Of a DNA stretch of 64,000 nucleotides, positions 62,797 through 64,000 are shown piece by piece. The stretch covers positions 393,744 through 457,743 of the forward strand of contig VXAZ01000289.1 in the NCBI GenBank assembly GCA_013399875.1, in the 5' to 3' direction. Each line of letters opens with the position of its first letter. Position 1 is the first letter of the stretch. Source of the stretch: Gymnorhina tibicen. Lineage: Eukaryota > Chordata > Aves > Passeriformes > Artamidae. The notes under the pieces were generated by a model, which was given only the letters and a program-made list of their open reading frames with translations, had not been told where the DNA came from and did no database searches. The position numbers and the translations under genes were made by a program.

Positions 62797-62886
62797 GCCC
62801 TGGGAGTGATTTAAAGTAAGCAATTTTATTAATAGGATTCCAGCAGTAGCCTATACAAGGTTTTACCATTGTCTTTAGATGACACT
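62797..62886 (-). CDS. Unidentified gene, visible exon 3
   Basis: It has acceptor ATGATGTCAG before 62886 and donor GGGC|GTAAGA (GT at 62796-62795). Ninety nt, phase 1 in and out; it encodes CHLKTMVKPCIGYCWNPINK and IAYFKSLPG. An alternative donor, AATG|GTAAAA, lies inside the exon and would shorten it. The acceptor pyrimidine tract is modest. Confidence 0.5.
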
Positions 62887-63033
62887 CTGACATCATAAAC
62901 ACAATATATTATTAATTATAATTTGCTTTTAGCATCCAGGTGTCCCACTTCAGACCAGGGACCTTACCTCTATGCACTGTAAAAATTTATTAGAAATGTG
63001 TCTCGAGAGATTAAGATGAGTATCTGGCTACAC

Positions 63034-63234
63034 TTTGGCCTTGATTGCAAAAGAGCACACTGTCAAGCATCTTAATAACATTTACTGATGTCCAATTAGA
63101 TGCTAGAGAACAAAATTGATCACCACACTTAAAAATGTTTGCTGCTGCCCTACAGCAGTGAAAAATGTTACTATCCATCATGCATATGGCAGAACCCTTG
63201 GCTGAACACCAGTTCCTGCAATTACCCTCCACAC
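63034..63234 (-). CDS. Unidentified gene, visible exon 2
   Basis: The acceptor CTCCTCCACAAG before 63234 accepts phase 1 from the previous exon. The donor is CCAAA|GTGTAG (GT at 63033-63032). The 66 full codons include CMMDSNIFHCCRAAANIFK and SNWTSVNVIKMLDSVLF, an amphipathic helical pattern unusual for random sequence. The exon is cysteine-rich (7 Cys), without regular zinc-finger spacing. A stronger acceptor upstream (after CACTGCTGCTCAG, about 63303) would not fit the previous exon's phase. Confidence 0.6.
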
Positions 63235-63542
63235 CTTGTGGAGGAGCTGCCAAGTGCATCCAACCCTGCTTCTCCTCACCTACAGTTTTCCACGTGTCCC
63301 TGAGCAGCAGTGACAGGGAAGGCTGTTGAAGTCTGAGAACAAAAGCCCTCCAAAAAACGATACCCTTCCTGTCCAACTACAGGTTAATGGATCCAATGTT
63401 CTCTCTTGCTTATCAATGATTTTTAGCATGACACTGAACAACTGCTTTACCATTACTAGTAGATTTGATCTATGACGATAAAAGAGGGGAAGAGAGGCGC
63501 AACTGAGGGTCAAACTATGATCAGACTATTCTACATACTCAC

Positions 63543-63620
63543 CCTCATCACTCCTTAGCATGTTTCCAGTAGTGCCATAGCTATCTCCTCTTATGTTGGA
63601 TTCTTTCCCTTTTGGCTTTT
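63543..63620 (-). CDS. Unidentified gene, exon 1 of the visible part
   Basis: The acceptor is strong (CTCCTCCCCCACCTTCAG before 63620) and the donor is near-perfect (GATGAGG|GTGAGT, GT at 63542-63541). The 78 nt encode about 25 charged and polar residues (EKPKGKESN... to ...LRSDE), which looks like a linker. It starts with two bases of a split codon and ends in phase 1. The frame stays open upstream to about 63987, so a longer exon is possible. Confidence 0.55.
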
Positions 63621-64000
63621 CTGAAGGTGGGGGAGGAGCCTGCAAAGCAAACTGTTGTTTTCCTTTAGTGCAGTGGGTTTTGTTTGTCCGATATTGGCTT
63701 TCTAGCTTTGATTTTGCAATGTTTTTTAAACACACGCATTGCCATGCCTTTACACTAAAGGCAGACAGACCAAAGAAACGTACAACACTTGGTAAGTGGT
63801 AGAAGAGTTTCACGCAGCACCATAATAATGAGTTGGGTTTTTTTAAATTTTGTTCCCTGTCTGTTTCTTCGCAATTCCTAATATTTTGCTTGCTTTTTGA
63901 ACCACTGCCAAGCTGTGCATTGATGTTTTCGTGGCAGCATTTATAAGAGCCCCATGATGCTACTCTGGAGGGGTAGGAGCCAGCCAAGACCCCTCTATGT

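Larger units (their letters stand above)
50120..63620 (-). other. Unidentified multi-exon gene, 3' part (ten exons)
   Basis: I do not recognise this gene. Ten minus-strand exons were assembled by eye, in transcript order: 63620-63543, 63234-63034, 62886-62797, 62538-62317, 60955-60797, 59174-59120, 55781-55618, 52212-52152, 51496-51447, 50478-50459. All nine joins keep the frame, and no stop appears until TAA at 50461-50459. About 365 residues result. The protein looks soluble and helical and is rich in Leu, Phe, Cys and Trp in its middle. It has no signal peptide, zinc-finger spacing or repeat that I can see, and it ends in a short Ser-rich acidic tail. Two AATAAA signals follow the stop. 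The start and N-terminal part are beyond 64000. Weakest joins: the acceptors at 62538 and 60955 and the donor at 62317. It is convergent with FOXO3. Confidence 0.7.

Noticed and set aside
50280..63376. Minus-strand exons as the 3' end of ARMC2 or SESN1, expected downstream of FOXO3
   Set aside because: The residues do not match either protein as I know them, and ARMC2 is on the FOXO3 strand in human.
1..64000. CRISPR arrays, operons, insertion sequences, rRNA or tRNA genes
   Set aside because: None seen. The window is a sparse, intron-rich vertebrate locus, and the only mobile elements I recognise are CR1 LINE ends.

Overview
The window is vertebrate nuclear DNA, almost certainly from a bird. 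It holds several CR1 LINE 3' ends in sense orientation, most with the avian-type tail (repeats of ATTCTATG). It also holds a FOXO3 coding exon whose numbering matches the 673-residue mammalian protein exactly at every phospho-site I could place. Introns are long and genes sparse. There are no bacterial, viral or CRISPR features.

Left part (1-26.8 kb): the 3' half of FOXO3 on the + strand. Positions 1-9923 are the end of the large intron that splits the forkhead domain. Positions 9924-11358 are the main coding exon: 466 codons, the stop, and 34 nt of 3'UTR. Positions 11359-22665 are an 11.3 kb intron inside the 3'UTR. Positions 22666 to about 26820 are the terminal 3'UTR exon. It opens with microRNA-type seed matches and ends at an AATAAA signal at 26797; a possible earlier polyadenylation cluster sits near 23.97 kb.

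Middle part (26.8-50.1 kb): intergenic DNA with no exon I can support. It contains CR1 fragments, a (CA)n run, a short perfect hairpin at 48.1 kb and two stretches (about 42.6-43.1 kb and 47.4-47.7 kb) that look like conserved regulatory DNA.

Right part (50.1-63.6 kb and beyond): a multi-exon gene on the - strand, convergent with FOXO3, which I cannot name. I assembled ten coding exons from splice signals. Every junction in the chosen model keeps the reading frame, giving about 365 C-terminal residues, a stop at 50459-50461 and two AATAAA signals at 50.19 and 50.15 kb. The 5' part lies beyond the right edge. This is the most interesting item: it is not the ARMC2 gene I would expect downstream of FOXO3 from the human map, and I do not recognise the protein. 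A perfect 20-bp hairpin lies in its last intron.
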